In this document: positions 22,613 to 30,292 of the stretch, piece after piece
Layout: every line of letters begins with the position of its first letter
How positions within the stretch are numbered: position 1 is the stretch's first letter
Assembly (NCBI GenBank): GCA_023438245.1
Contig: JAEXRD010000081.1
Span: forward strand, 1 to 30,292
Length of the DNA: 30,292 nt
Direction of reading: 5' to 3'
Origin: Pseudomonadota bacterium
GTDB lineage: Bacteria > Desulfobacterota > Desulfovibrionia > Desulfovibrionales > Desulfovibrionaceae
Made by a program: the position numbers and the translations under genes
The notes under the pieces: model-generated
Database searches by the model: none
What the model saw: the letters and a program-made list of their open reading frames with translations, nothing else
Told to the model about the DNA's origin: nothing

Positions 22613-23308
22613 ATGGTGTTCCGTATGTGCGCCACAAAGCCGATCCCAAGCACACCCCCCTGCTCCGCCGCCATCCTGGCCGGCGGAGCGGCCACGCGCA
22701 TGGGCGGCGTGCAGAAGGGGCTGCTCGACGTGTGCGGCAGGCCCATCCTGGATCTGGCCATCGACACGCTCTCGGGACTCTTTGACGACCTGCTCGTGGT
22801 CTGCAAGGACCCCGCCCCGCTTGAAGGCTATCTGCGAAGCCACGTGGGCCGCGTGCGCGTCGCGCTCGACAGCTTCGAGGCCCGCAGTTCGCTCACGGGC
22901 ATCCACGCGGCGCTCCAGGGCGCGAGGCATCCGCACTGCTTCGTCATGGCCTGCGACGCCGCGCTGGTGCGCCCCGCGCTGGTGCAAGCCCTGCTGGACC
23001 ACCTGCGGCCCGGGGACGACGTCGTCATCCCGCGCAAGCCGGACGGCTATTTCGAGCCGCTGTGCGCCATCTATTCGCGCCGCTGCCTTGCGCACATCGC
23101 GGCGCAGCTTGCGGCGGGCGACTACAAGATCATCAATTTCTTCGGCCACGTCCAGGTGCGCCCGCTGCCTGTAGAGGCTCTTCTGCGCGCCGATCCGGAC
23201 CTCGTCTCCTTCCACAACGCCAACACGCCGGAGGACCTTCGGAAGCTGCGCGACACGGCGCAGAGCCTGCTCCGCCCAAGGCTCGAAACCGCCCAGGAGG
23301 GCCCATGA
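22613..23308 (+). CDS. mobA: Molybdenum cofactor guanylyltransferase MobA
   Basis: MobA attaches GMP to molybdopterin to form the guanine dinucleotide cofactor used by formate dehydrogenases and DMSO-reductase-family enzymes. The 231-residue product has the GTP-binding AAILAGGAATRMGG and QKGLL (about 18-36), the MACDAALV motif (canonical CDxP lacks its proline here), and HNANTPEDLRKL at the C-terminal end. ATG at 22613 has a weak GCGGA upstream; ATG at 22625 is equally possible. moeA starts in its stop codon with a 4-nt ATGA overlap, which makes the cofactor operon clear. Confidence 0.88.
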   Translation: MVFRMCATKPIPSTPPCSAAILAGGAATRMGGVQKGLLDVCGRPILDLAIDTLSGLFDDLLVVCKDPAPLEGYLRSHVGRVRVALDSFEARSSLTGIHAALQGARHPHCFVMACDAALVRPALVQALLDHLRPGDDVVIPRKPDGYFEPLCAIYSRRCLAHIAAQLAAGDYKIINFFGHVQVRPLPVEALLRADPDLVSFHNANTPEDLRKLRDTAQSLLRPRLETAQEGP

Positions 23309-24597
23309 CGCACGCCACCACTTCCCCCGCCCCCCCCGGAGCGCCAGGACCGCACGAGCCCGCATCCCGCGACCAGGCGCTGGAGCTTCTGCGCCACCAC
23401 ATCCGGGCGCATGCCCCGGGCGTGGAGCGCCTGCCCCTGGACCAGGCCCTGGGCCGCGTGTGCACGGACGACCAGTTCGCCGCGCGCTCCGTGCCGGGCC
23501 GCCCGCGTTCCAGCATGGACGGCTACGCCATCCGTTCCGCCGAGGTCGCCGGGGCCAGCCTGACGAATCCGGCCCGGCTGGCGCTGGCCGCTGCCGGTGG
23601 CGAGATACGGCCCAGCACCAGCGACCCGGATCCGCTTCCCCTGGGCAGTGCGCGCCTGATCCTCACCGGCGGGCTGCTGCCCGAGGGCGCGGACGCCGTG
23701 GTGGCGGCGGAAGACGCGGAAGTCGCGGACGGCCATGTGCGATTCTTCGAGGAGGTTGAGCCGGGCGCGCACGTGCGCGACGTGGGCGCGGACATCCGGG
23801 CCGGCACGCGCATCATCCGCCGGGGCGAGGACTACGCCCCGCCCATCCTGGCCACGCTGGCCCTGAGCGGCACCAGCCATGTTCCCGTCCATGCCCAGCC
23901 CGAGGTCCTGGTGTTGGCCGTGGGCAACGAGCTGGCCGCCCTGGGCACCACGCCCGCGCCCGGCCAGACCGCCGCCGACAACCTGCTGCTGGCCGCCGGG
24001 CTGCTGCGCCAGCGCGGCGTGACGAACATCGTTTCCGAGGTCTGCGCCAACGACGTCCTCACCGTGGCCGACCGGCTGGTGGCCGCAGGCGAACCGTCCT
24101 GCATCGTCACCACGGGGGGCACCGGCCCGGGCCAGCGGGATTTCCTGCTCCAGGCCGCGCGCCTGGCCGGGTTCGAAATCCTGTTCCACGGGCTCAAGCT
24201 GGTGCCCGGCAAGAGCGTGTTTGCCGCCGTGAAGGGCCGCACCATCCTCTTCGCCCTGCCGGGAACCCCCTGGGCCGTGTTCGCGCTGCTGCATGCGCTG
24301 GTGCTGCCCGCGGCCTGCTGGCTGCGCGGCCGGGCCATCCCGGTGCCCATTCCCGTGCTGGCCCGGCTGGACCAGGTTCCGCCGGAGGCCCCGCCCGGCT
24401 GGGAGCGGCTCGTGGCCTGCACCATCACCGCCGTGCGAGCCGCGTTGCACGCCCACCCGCTCGTGGACCGCACCCGTGAAGGCCGCCTGGACATGATCGA
24501 GGCCCAGGGGCTTCTGCTGGTGCCGCCGCACGTGTCCGAAGGCGACCTCCTGCCCATGATCCCCATCTGGGAACACAAGCGCGGCCACAGGCCGTAG
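23305..24597 (+). CDS. moeA: Molybdopterin molybdenumtransferase MoeA, divergent
   Basis: MoeA inserts molybdate into adenylylated molybdopterin. The 430-residue product has the N-terminal RPRSSMDGYAIRSAEVAGA block, ILTGGLLPEGADAVV, the central domain with AVGNELAALG, and a C-terminal barrel ending in LLPMIPIWEH. Two motifs of the molybdopterin-binding domain are unusual. The normal TSGGVSVGxxD is TTGGTGPGQRDF, as in MogA/MoaB proteins, and LPGNP is LPGTP. It may be a MoeA variant or a related molybdopterin-binding enzyme. CAGGAGG lies just before the ATG, which overlaps the mobA stop. The dehydrogenase gene follows after 8 nt. Confidence 0.85.
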   Translation: MTHATTSPAPPGAPGPHEPASRDQALELLRHHIRAHAPGVERLPLDQALGRVCTDDQFAARSVPGRPRSSMDGYAIRSAEVAGASLTNPARLALAAAGGEIRPSTSDPDPLPLGSARLILTGGLLPEGADAVVAAEDAEVADGHVRFFEEVEPGAHVRDVGADIRAGTRIIRRGEDYAPPILATLALSGTSHVPVHAQPEVLVLAVGNELAALGTTPAPGQTAADNLLLAAGLLRQRGVTNIVSEVCANDVLTVADRLVAAGEPSCIVTTGGTGPGQRDFLLQAARLAGFEILFHGLKLVPGKSVFAAVKGRTILFALPGTPWAVFALLHALVLPAACWLRGRAIPVPIPVLARLDQVPPEAPPGWERLVACTITAVRAALHAHPLVDRTREGRLDMIEAQGLLLVPPHVSEGDLLPMIPIWEHKRGHRP

Positions 24598-24605
24598 GAG
24601 AATCC

Positions 24606-25700
24606 ATGCTCACCACGACGCTTTTTCCCGGCCGCTACGTGCAGGGCGCGGGCGCGCTGGCCACCCTGCCCGGCGAGCTTGCGCGCCTGGGTCGCAGGCA
24701 CCTCGTCGTCTGCTCGCCCTCCGTGCGTGAGCGTCTGCTGCCCCGGCTCGCCCCGGCGCTCGAAGCCGCCGGAGCCGTTCGCGTCGAGACCTTCGGACGC
24801 GAATGCACGGACAAGGAGATCGAGCGCCTGCTGGCGCTTGCCAAGGACTTCCGGGCCGAGACCATGACCGCCATGGGCGGGGGCAAGACCCTGGACTGCG
24901 CCAAGGCCGTGGCCTCGCGGGCGGGCATCCCCTCCGTGGTGGTGCCCACCATCGCCTCCACCGCCGCCCCGTGCAGCTCCGTGTGCGTGGTGTACACCGA
25001 GGAAGGCGTGTTCAAGCGCGTGGACCTGCTGCCGCGCAACCCGGACGTAGTGCTGGTGGACACCGAGGTCATCGCCCAGGCTCCGGCCCGGCACCTGGCC
25101 TCGGGCATGGGCGACGCCCTGGCCACCTGGTTCGAGGCCGAGTCCTGCCACCTGGGCCGTGGCAAGAACATTGCGGGCGCGGCGGGGTCCATGACAGCGC
25201 TGGCCCTGGCCCGGCTGTGCTACGAGACCGTGCGCGACTGGGGCCTTTGCGCGCTCACCAGCTGCCGCGCCGGGGTCGTCACGCCCGCGCTGGAGCGCAT
25301 CGTGGAGGCCAACACCCTGCTCAGCGGCCTGGGCTTCGAAAGCGGCGGGCTGGGCGCGGCGCACTCCATCCACAACGGACTCACCGCCCTGGCCGGAACG
25401 CACGGCAAGAGCCACGGCGAGAAGGTGGCCTTCGGCGTGCTGGCCGGCCTGTTCCTGACGGACAAGTCCCCGGCGGTGCTGGACGAGGTGTACGGCCTGT
25501 GCGCGGCCCTGGAACTGCCCACGACCTTCGCCGACCTGGGCATCGCCGATGCTGACGACGCCGGGCTGCTGCTCGTGGCGCAAAAGTCCTGCGCGCCGGA
25601 GGAATCCATCCACAACGAGCCGGTGGAGATCTCCCCCGCGCTGGTCTTCGCCGCGCTCAAGGCCGCGGACGCCGAGGGCAGGCGTCGAAAAAATATATAG
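24606..25700 (+). CDS. GldA-type NAD-dependent glycerol/polyol dehydrogenase
   Basis: Family III dehydrogenases of the DHQ-synthase-like superfamily oxidise glycerol or related polyols with NAD and a divalent metal. The 364-residue product has the dinucleotide loop MGGGKTLDCAK (90-100), PTIASTAAPCSS, and metal ligands Asp170 (GMGDALATWFEA), His253 (AAHSIHNGL) and His270 (GKSHGEKV), spaced almost as in Bacillus glycerol dehydrogenase. The AGGAG ribosome binding site overlaps the moeA stop region, so it is co-transcribed with mobA-moeA, an unexpected partner: these enzymes use zinc, not molybdenum. The true substrate is unknown. A bidirectional terminator follows. Confidence 0.87.
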   Translation: MLTTTLFPGRYVQGAGALATLPGELARLGRRHLVVCSPSVRERLLPRLAPALEAAGAVRVETFGRECTDKEIERLLALAKDFRAETMTAMGGGKTLDCAKAVASRAGIPSVVVPTIASTAAPCSSVCVVYTEEGVFKRVDLLPRNPDVVLVDTEVIAQAPARHLASGMGDALATWFEAESCHLGRGKNIAGAAGSMTALALARLCYETVRDWGLCALTSCRAGVVTPALERIVEANTLLSGLGFESGGLGAAHSIHNGLTALAGTHGKSHGEKVAFGVLAGLFLTDKSPAVLDEVYGLCAALELPTTFADLGIADADDAGLLLVAQKSCAPEESIHNEPVEISPALVFAALKAADAEGRRRKNI

Positions 25701-25713
25701 AAAAGCTTGAAGA

Positions 25714-25756
25714 AAAGCCCCGCAGCGGCATCAAACCGTTGCGGGGCTTTGTCTTT
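25714..25756. terminator. Bidirectional terminator between the gldA-like gene and tRNA-Thr
   Basis: AAAGCCCCGCAGCGG (25714-25728) pairs with CCGTTGCGGGGCTTT (25736-25750, one GU) around a 7-nt loop. The plus strand continues GTCTTTT and the minus strand CTTTTCTT, so it ends both the polyol dehydrogenase mRNA and the tRNA transcript. Confidence 0.88.
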
Positions 25757-25758
25757 TC

Positions 25759-25834
25759 TGGAGCCAGCGCGGGGAATCGAACCCCGGACCTGCTGATTAC
25801 GAATCAGCTGCTCTGCCGGCTGAGCTACGCTGGC
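25759..25834 (-). tRNA. tRNA-Thr (anticodon CGT)
   Basis: Read from 25834 down, GCCAGCG pairs with CGCTGGC, then discriminator T and encoded CCA (25761-25759). The anticodon stem-loop CTGAT-TCGTA-ATCAG gives CGT, reading ACG. The T arm has CCGGGG-TTCGATT-CCCCG. All stems are closed. Confidence 0.96.
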
Positions 25835-25847
25835 CTGCGGCACGTGC

Positions 25848-25877
25848 TTGTTAGCCGAGGCAGGCCGCCCGGGTCAA
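25848..25877 (-). promoter_or_regulatory. Candidate promoter of tRNA-Thr
   Basis: TTGACC (25877-25872, 5 of 6) and TAACAA (25853-25848, 3 of 6) are 18 nt apart and place the start about 6 nt before the mature tRNA 5' end. It lies just after the PilZ gene stop, so the tRNA need not depend on read-through. Confidence 0.45.
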
Positions 25878-25889
25878 GGGAAAAGGCTC

Positions 25890-26636
25890 CTAGCGGATGA
25901 GACGCAGGGCCATGCGCACGAAGTTGTCCAGCACATCCACCATTTCCGGCTGGAGATCCACGAACTGGCCGCCCAGGTACAGCAGGCCCTTCTTCTCCTC
26001 GATGCGGCGCAGGATGAACGGCGCCGTGAACTCCTGGCCGGGGCCCAGGTGGCAGTGCACCAGCATGCGGTCGCCCACGTGCAGGTCGCGCAGCGGGCTC
26101 TTCAGGTCCACCTTGGTGGACAGGCGGCAGCCCGAGGAGGTCAGGTCCGTGACCATGACCTCGTGGTCGCCGTAGTCGCCGTGCAGCATGCCGGGCACGC
26201 TGACCTGCACGCGCTCGTCGCTGCGCAGCACGATGCGCTCGATGGTCTCCGGGAAGGACAGGAACAGGATGGGCGCGGGCTTGGCCGTGCGGGCGATGAC
26301 CGAGGCGCGGAAGCCCTGCACCATGCCCGCGCCGGTGTGCTGGGCGATGACCAGCGGATTGTCCTGCAGGGCCTGGTGCACGGCCTGGGACAGGCGCTGC
26401 TCCACCACCAGGTAGTCGTACAGGCGGATGCCCACCAGCAGGGCGTCGTACTTCTGGTCCGTGCACAGCAGCTTGAGCGAGATGCGCGTGCCGGGTTCCA
26501 GCGTCAGCTTGCTGCCGGGCAGGCGCTCCACGCGCCGGGCCGACCCGGGCGGGCCGGAGGGCCTGGCATCGCCGTTGGAGAAGGACATGGCCTTTGCGGC
26601 CTGCTGGGGCGTGGGGTCCTGGTTCTGTTCGCTCAT
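25890..26636 (-). CDS. PilZ-domain c-di-GMP-binding protein with flagellar-brake-like N-terminus
   Basis: PilZ domains bind cyclic di-GMP and switch motility, exopolysaccharide or other outputs. The 248-residue protein has a disordered N-terminus (1-40), a YcgR/PilZN-like domain (about 41-132) and a C-terminal PilZ domain (about 134-240). The ligand motifs are present: RSDER (138-142, the RxxxR pair) and DLTSSG (164-169, matching DxSxxG with Thr for Ser). There is no signal peptide or membrane segment. It follows the HD-GYP phosphodiesterase after 34 nt on the same strand, so a receptor and an enzyme for the same messenger are paired. The target process cannot be read here; no flagellar or pilus gene is in the window. 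Confidence 0.88.
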   Translation of the reverse strand: MSEQNQDPTPQQAAKAMSFSNGDARPSGPPGSARRVERLPGSKLTLEPGTRISLKLLCTDQKYDALLVGIRLYDYLVVEQRLSQAVHQALQDNPLVIAQHTGAGMVQGFRASVIARTAKPAPILFLSFPETIERIVLRSDERVQVSVPGMLHGDYGDHEVMVTDLTSSGCRLSTKVDLKSPLRDLHVGDRMLVHCHLGPGQEFTAPFILRRIEEKKGLLYLGGQFVDLQPEMVDVLDNFVRMALRLIR

Positions 26637-26670
26637 GCTTGCGGTCCGTGGGGGCGGGCCTGGGCCGTGG

Positions 26671-27885
26671 CTAGGCCGAGACGATCTCCGGGGCCGTCTT
26701 GTCCGGCTCCAGCACGCGGGTCAGGTCCATGCGGTAGTCCGCCGGGTCCAGGCACTCGATGATGTGCAGGCCGTGGTCCACGTCCTCCTTGGCCAGGTCT
26801 ATCTCGGTCTTGGGAACCGGGCGCATGGCGGCGTCGAACAGGATGCGCACCTTGGGCCGGGCGGCGTTCTCCCCGCTGTTGTCGATGGTGATGGCGTGGC
26901 AGCCGTTGGAGAGCTTGACGAAGCTGCCGTTGGGGTACACGCCGATGCACTTGATGAAATGCTCCACCCCGGTGGGGCAGAAGGTGGTGTCGCGCCACTG
27001 GTACATCATGCCCAGGGCGTTGAAGGCGGGCATGGCGTTCTTGTAGGCGCGCTTGCTGGTCAGCGCGTCGTAGACGTCCACGATGGAGAGCACGCGCCCG
27101 AACAGGCCGATCTCGCCGCCGGAGAGGCCGCGCGGATAGCCCGTGCCGTCGTAGCGCTCGTGGTGCTCGATGACCCCGCGCATGACGTTGGGGTCCAGCC
27201 CGGCCTGGGCCTCGATGATGCGGTAGCCCTCGATGGGGTGGGTCTTGATGACCTGGTGCTCGCGCGGGTTGAGCTTGGCGGGCTTGTTCAGGATCTCCTC
27301 GGGGATGCGGGCCTTGCCCACGTCGTGGAACAGCCCGGCCATGCCCAGCATGCGCAGGTTGTCCTTGCCCAGTTCCAGGTACTTGCCCAGGATGATGGCC
27401 AGCACGCCCACATTGATGCTGTGGGTGTAGGTGTAGGCGTCGTATTCCTTGAGGTGGAAGAGCATGGCCGCGGCGGACTCGTTGCGGAACACGCTGCCGA
27501 TGAACCCGTCCACGATGGGGAAGGCCTCGCGGCAGTCGATCTCCTTGCCGCGGCGAACCTCCTCCATGAAGCAGTGGGCGTGCTCCACGGCCTCCTCGTA
27601 GAGCTTCTGGGCCACCGGAAGCTCCTCGGCCAGGGGCACGACGGGACGCTTTATCTTGTCCGGCGCGACGGCCTTCTCGCGGCGATAGGTGGAGTTGATG
27701 ACGGCGATGGTGAGCGCGTCGTCGATGACGACCTCGGGCACCCAGGCGGGAACGATGGCGTCGATGGCGTCGAGCGTGAGCACGGGGCGTTCCAGATACA
27801 CCACAGGGCTTTCCTTGGTGCCCTGCCCGTACTTCACCAGGAACATGCCTGGTTCCAGCTTGCTTCGCTTGACCCGCTTGAACAC
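26671..27885 (-). CDS. HD-GYP domain c-di-GMP phosphodiesterase with DUF3391
   Basis: HD-GYP enzymes hydrolyse cyclic di-GMP to pGpG or GMP. The 404-residue protein begins with a DUF3391 domain (KRVKRSKLEPGMFLVKYGQG, about 1-130) and continues with the HD-GYP domain. Metal and signature residues are present: His155 in YTYTHSINVG, the HD pair at 187-188 in GLFHDVGKA, and HHERYDGTGYP (241-251). A C-terminal beta-rich extension (about 315-404, with YPNGSFVKLSNG) is typical for this subtype. The start is a GTG at 27885, with GAGAGG 6 nt ahead. It lies 136 nt downstream of ftsK and upstream of the PilZ gene. Confidence 0.93.
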   Translation of the reverse strand: MFKRVKRSKLEPGMFLVKYGQGTKESPVVYLERPVLTLDAIDAIVPAWVPEVVIDDALTIAVINSTYRREKAVAPDKIKRPVVPLAEELPVAQKLYEEAVEHAHCFMEEVRRGKEIDCREAFPIVDGFIGSVFRNESAAAMLFHLKEYDAYTYTHSINVGVLAIILGKYLELGKDNLRMLGMAGLFHDVGKARIPEEILNKPAKLNPREHQVIKTHPIEGYRIIEAQAGLDPNVMRGVIEHHERYDGTGYPRGLSGGEIGLFGRVLSIVDVYDALTSKRAYKNAMPAFNALGMMYQWRDTTFCPTGVEHFIKCIGVYPNGSFVKLSNGCHAITIDNSGENAARPKVRILFDAAMRPVPKTEIDLAKEDVDHGLHIIECLDPADYRMDLTRVLEPDKTAPEIVSA

Positions 27886-27948
27886 CTGCCGCCTCTCCCT
27901 TGAAGTGAATCCGCGCGATAGAAGAATTACATACGTAGTAGACCCAAA

Positions 27949-27997
27949 GATTGAATAAAGTCAATCGATGATAGGTGGCCTATCGTTGCTTATCGGC
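27949..27997 (-). promoter_or_regulatory. Inverted repeats and sigma28-like box upstream of the HD-GYP gene
   Basis: The 136-nt gap after ftsK is AT-rich for this genome. GATTGA (27949-27954) faces TCAATC (27961-27966). GATAGG (27970-27975) faces CCTATC (27979-27984), a stem extendable to 10 bp. On the minus strand the box GCCGATAA (27997-27990) matches the sigma28 -10 consensus exactly, but no TAAA-type -35 lies at the right distance. TTGACT overlaps the first repeat and could be a sigma70 -35. The active promoter is unclear. Confidence 0.35.
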
Positions 27998-28021
27998 AGG
28001 TCCGCAGGGCGGCAATAGGGG

Positions 28022-30292
28022 CTAGTCGCGGTTCTTGATGACCGGGCGGGGCTTGCTGCCGTCGGCCGCGCCGAGCAGGCCGTCGGCCTCCATCTGCTCG
28101 ATGTAGCGGGCCGCGCGGTTGAAGCCGATGCGGAAGCGGCGCTGGATGAGCGAGATGGACGCCCGGCCCTGGCTCAGCACGAACTCCACGGCGTCGGAGT
28201 ACATGGGATCGTCGGCGATGCCGCCGCCCTCCCCGCCCGCGCCTGTGGTTCCGGGCTCGGGCTCGCGCCGCCATTCGCTGAAGTCCAGGTCGAACTGCTG
28301 GGGCTGGCGAGCCTTCCAGTGCGCCACCACGGCCTCGATCTCGCCCTCGTCCACATAGGCCCCGTGCATGCGCCTGAGCTTGGCCCCGCCGGACTTGTAG
28401 AGCATGTCGCCCTTGCCCAGCAGGCGCTCGGCCCCGACGGTGTCCAGAATGGTGCGGCTGTCGTGGCGGCTGGTGACCTGGAAGGAGATGCGCGTGGGGA
28501 AGTTGGCCTTGATGAGGCCTGTGACCACGTCCACGCTGGGGCGCTGGGTGGCCAGGATCATGTGGATGCCCGCGGCGCGCGCCAGCTGCGCCAGCCGCAC
28601 GATGCAGGTCTCCACGTCCTTTGCCGCGGTCATCATCAGGTCTGCCAGTTCGTCGATGACGATGACCAGGTAGGGCATGGGCGCCAGGTCGGCCAGATCC
28701 TCGGGCCGGTCGTCGCCCATCTCGGAAAGCTTCTGGTTGTAGGACTCGATGTTGCGCACGCCGATGCGGGCCAGCGTCTCGTAGCGGCTGTCCATCTCGC
28801 ACATGGCCCATTCCAGCGCGCTTTTGGCCAGGGCCATGTCCGTGACCACGGGATGCACCAGGTGCGGCAGGTCGGAGTAGATGGCCAGCTCGATGCGCTT
28901 GGGGTCGATGAGCAGCATTTTCACCTGCTCGGGCGAGCCCTTGTACAGGATGCTGACCAGGAAGCCGTTGAGGCACACGCTCTTGCCCGCGCCGGTGGCT
29001 CCCGCCACCAGGATGTGCGGCATGGCGGCCAGGTCGGCGATCTGCGGCGCGCCCTGGATGTCCTTGCCCAGGGCCAGGGTGAGCGGGCTCTTGGCCATGG
29101 CGAACACGGGCGACTCGATGATTTCGCGCAGGCTCACGGTCTGGCGCTTCTCGTTGGGGATCTCCACGCCCACGGTGTCCTTGCCGGGGATGGGCGCCTC
29201 GATGCGCACGGCCAGGGCCTTGAGCGAAAGCGCGATGTCGTCGTTGCGCGCGGCGATGGTGCTGATCTTGACGCCCGGGGCGGGCTTGAACTCGAACATG
29301 GTGACCACGGGGCCCGGCATGACCTGCTGGATCTCGCCCTGGATGTTGAAGTCGCCCAGGCAGGCGGTGAGCTGGCGGGCCTTGGCCTGCAGGGCCTTGG
29401 AGTCGATGGTGGCGGGCTGCGGGGGCAGCTCGCGCAGAAGCTCAAGGCTGGGCATCTCCGAGGGCTTGGCGTTCCTGGCCTCCCCCTTGGGTTCCGCGGG
29501 CTTCTTCTTGGGGGCCGGGGCCTCGAACGGGCGCAGGATCAGGTCGTCCTCGGGGCTGGAATGCACCGGTTCGGACACCACGGGCCGGGGCTCGGGCTTC
29601 CGGGGCGCGGCCACGGCCACGTTGGCGGGCGCGGCCACCTTGACCTCGCGGCCCTTGGCCTCGCGGGTGCGCTGCCAGAGCTCGCGCCCCTTCTCGAAAA
29701 CCGTCAGCAGCAGGCCCAGCAGCACGGCGAAGACCTTGCTCCAGCTCACGCCAAAGCTCACCTGCACGGTGGCCACGGTGAGGAACATCCAGAACAGCAC
29801 CGAGCCCCAGGGGCTCAGCAGCTCCAGGGAAAGCGTGGCCGCGGCGCGGCCCAGGAACCCGCCGCTCCCCAGCGCCGGAGCCTTCCCCGCCACGGCCTGG
29901 GCCCAGGGCTTGGCCATCCAGGCCATGAGGCTGACGGCCAGGCCGCCCAGCCCGGCCCAGCGGTACCAGGGCAGCCGGAAGCGGTCGGAGAACTGGGCAA
30001 GGCCGAAATAGGCCAGCATGAGCGGGAAGAGCAGCGCCCCGAAGCCGAACAGCTCCACCAGGAACCCGGCCACGTAGGAGCCCACGGCACCGGCCAGGTT
30101 GGTGGTCTTGTGGGTGGGGGTGACGGCCTGGTTGAAGGTGGGGTCCAGCGGATTGAAGGAAAAGACGCACAAAAAGAGGAAGATGGCCACGAAGATGTAG
30201 GCCACCCCCTTCATTTCCATGCGGAACTTTGCCGTATCCGTACCGCTACCCTCTTTTCTGGTGCCATTGGGGCGACCGGCGCGACCGGAGCC
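28022..30292 (-). CDS. ftsK: DNA translocase FtsK/SpoIIIE, 5' end outside the window
   Basis: FtsK pumps chromosomal DNA through the division septum and assists dimer resolution. From the ATG at 30220 the chain is 732 residues: four or five membrane helices (about 5-180), a short charged linker (185-270), the alpha/beta motor with Walker A VAGATGAGKSV and Walker B LVIVIDELADL, and a winged-helix gamma domain ending near SLIQRRFRIGFNRAARYIEQ. The ATG at 30220 has no ribosome binding site, and all 24 codons upstream to the edge are open and encode a Gly/Arg/Lys-rich tail, so the real start probably lies beyond the window. It heads the strand that continues into the HD-GYP and PilZ genes. Confidence 0.95.
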   Translation of the reverse strand, partial: GSGRAGRPNGTRKEGSGTDTAKFRMEMKGVAYIFVAIFLFLCVFSFNPLDPTFNQAVTPTHKTTNLAGAVGSYVAGFLVELFGFGALLFPLMLAYFGLAQFSDRFRLPWYRWAGLGGLAVSLMAWMAKPWAQAVAGKAPALGSGGFLGRAAATLSLELLSPWGSVLFWMFLTVATVQVSFGVSWSKVFAVLLGLLLTVFEKGRELWQRTREAKGREVKVAAPANVAVAAPRKPEPRPVVSEPVHSSPEDDLILRPFEAPAPKKKPAEPKGEARNAKPSEMPSLELLRELPPQPATIDSKALQAKARQLTACLGDFNIQGEIQQVMPGPVVTMFEFKPAPGVKISTIAARNDDIALSLKALAVRIEAPIPGKDTVGVEIPNEKRQTVSLREIIESPVFAMAKSPLTLALGKDIQGAPQIADLAAMPHILVAGATGAGKSVCLNGFLVSILYKGSPEQVKMLLIDPKRIELAIYSDLPHLVHPVVTDMALAKSALEWAMCEMDSRYETLARIGVRNIESYNQKLSEMGDDRPEDLADLAPMPYLVIVIDELADLMMTAAKDVETCIVRLAQLARAAGIHMILATQRPSVDVVTGLIKANFPTRISFQVTSRHDSRTILDTVGAERLLGKGDMLYKSGGAKLRRMHGAYVDEGEIEAVVAHWKARQPQQFDLDFSEWRREPEPGTTGAGGEGGGIADDPMYSDAVEFVLSQGRASISLIQRRFRIGFNRAARYIEQMEADGLLGAADGSKPRPVIKNRD

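Noticed and set aside
30218..30220. ATG at 30220 as the true ftsK start
   Set aside because: No ribosome binding site precedes it, and the frame stays open to the window edge with a charged tail typical before the first membrane helix.

Overview
This looks like ordinary chromosome from a high-GC sulfate-reducing deltaproteobacterium of the Desulfovibrionaceae type. The evidence is a c3-type tetraheme cytochrome, the order ispE / tRNA-Gln / prs / rplY / pth / carD / rho, an ADP-forming acetyl-CoA synthetase beside a DRTGG-domain protein, and uniformly GC-rich coding. The genus cannot be fixed from the sequence alone. I see no transposase, integrase, phage gene, CRISPR array or plasmid function. 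Genes are tightly packed and no gene-free stretch exceeds about 300 bases.

Layout. Bases 1-5.9 kb hold short units: a possible minus-strand gene start at the edge, gcvT, a DUF374 acyltransferase-like gene (-), an RsuA/RluB-type pseudouridine synthase, lolA (-), an ATC-hydrolase-like gene, a Rid-family gene, a SAM methyltransferase and tRNA-Arg(CCT) (-). From 6.0 to 13.1 kb the plus strand carries a periplasmic HtrA protease, then ispE, tRNA-Gln(TTG), prs, rplY, pth, carD and rho. From 13.2 to 18.7 kb come a BepA-like M48 metalloprotease with TPR-like repeats, ribF, a macrodomain hydrolase, hslV, hslU and a hotdog thioesterase. A bidirectional terminator separates these from a minus-strand unit (22.5 to 18.8 kb): ADP-forming acetyl-CoA synthetase, then the DRTGG protein, then the cytochrome. 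Divergent from it runs mobA, a divergent moeA and a GldA-type dehydrogenase. The last 4.5 kb is on the minus strand: ftsK (cut by the right edge), an HD-GYP c-di-GMP phosphodiesterase, a PilZ protein and tRNA-Thr(CGT).

Themes. Envelope quality control (HtrA, BepA-like, LolA), cytoplasmic proteolysis (HslUV), translation and transcription (Pth, L25, Rho, CarD, tRNAs), acetate energy metabolism with electron transfer, molybdenum cofactor assembly, and c-di-GMP signalling.

I found no convincing undescribed multi-gene system. The observations most worth a second look are: a near-consensus sigma70 promoter inside ispE whose reading frame ends inside a tRNA gene; a lolA terminator nested in the 3' end of the opposite gene; a Rho P-loop lacking the usual first lysine; a MoeA carrying a MogA-like motif; a Rid protein without the catalytic arginine; a DRTGG protein with an altered Walker A motif in an acetate/cytochrome unit; and stacked inverted repeats at several gene junctions.
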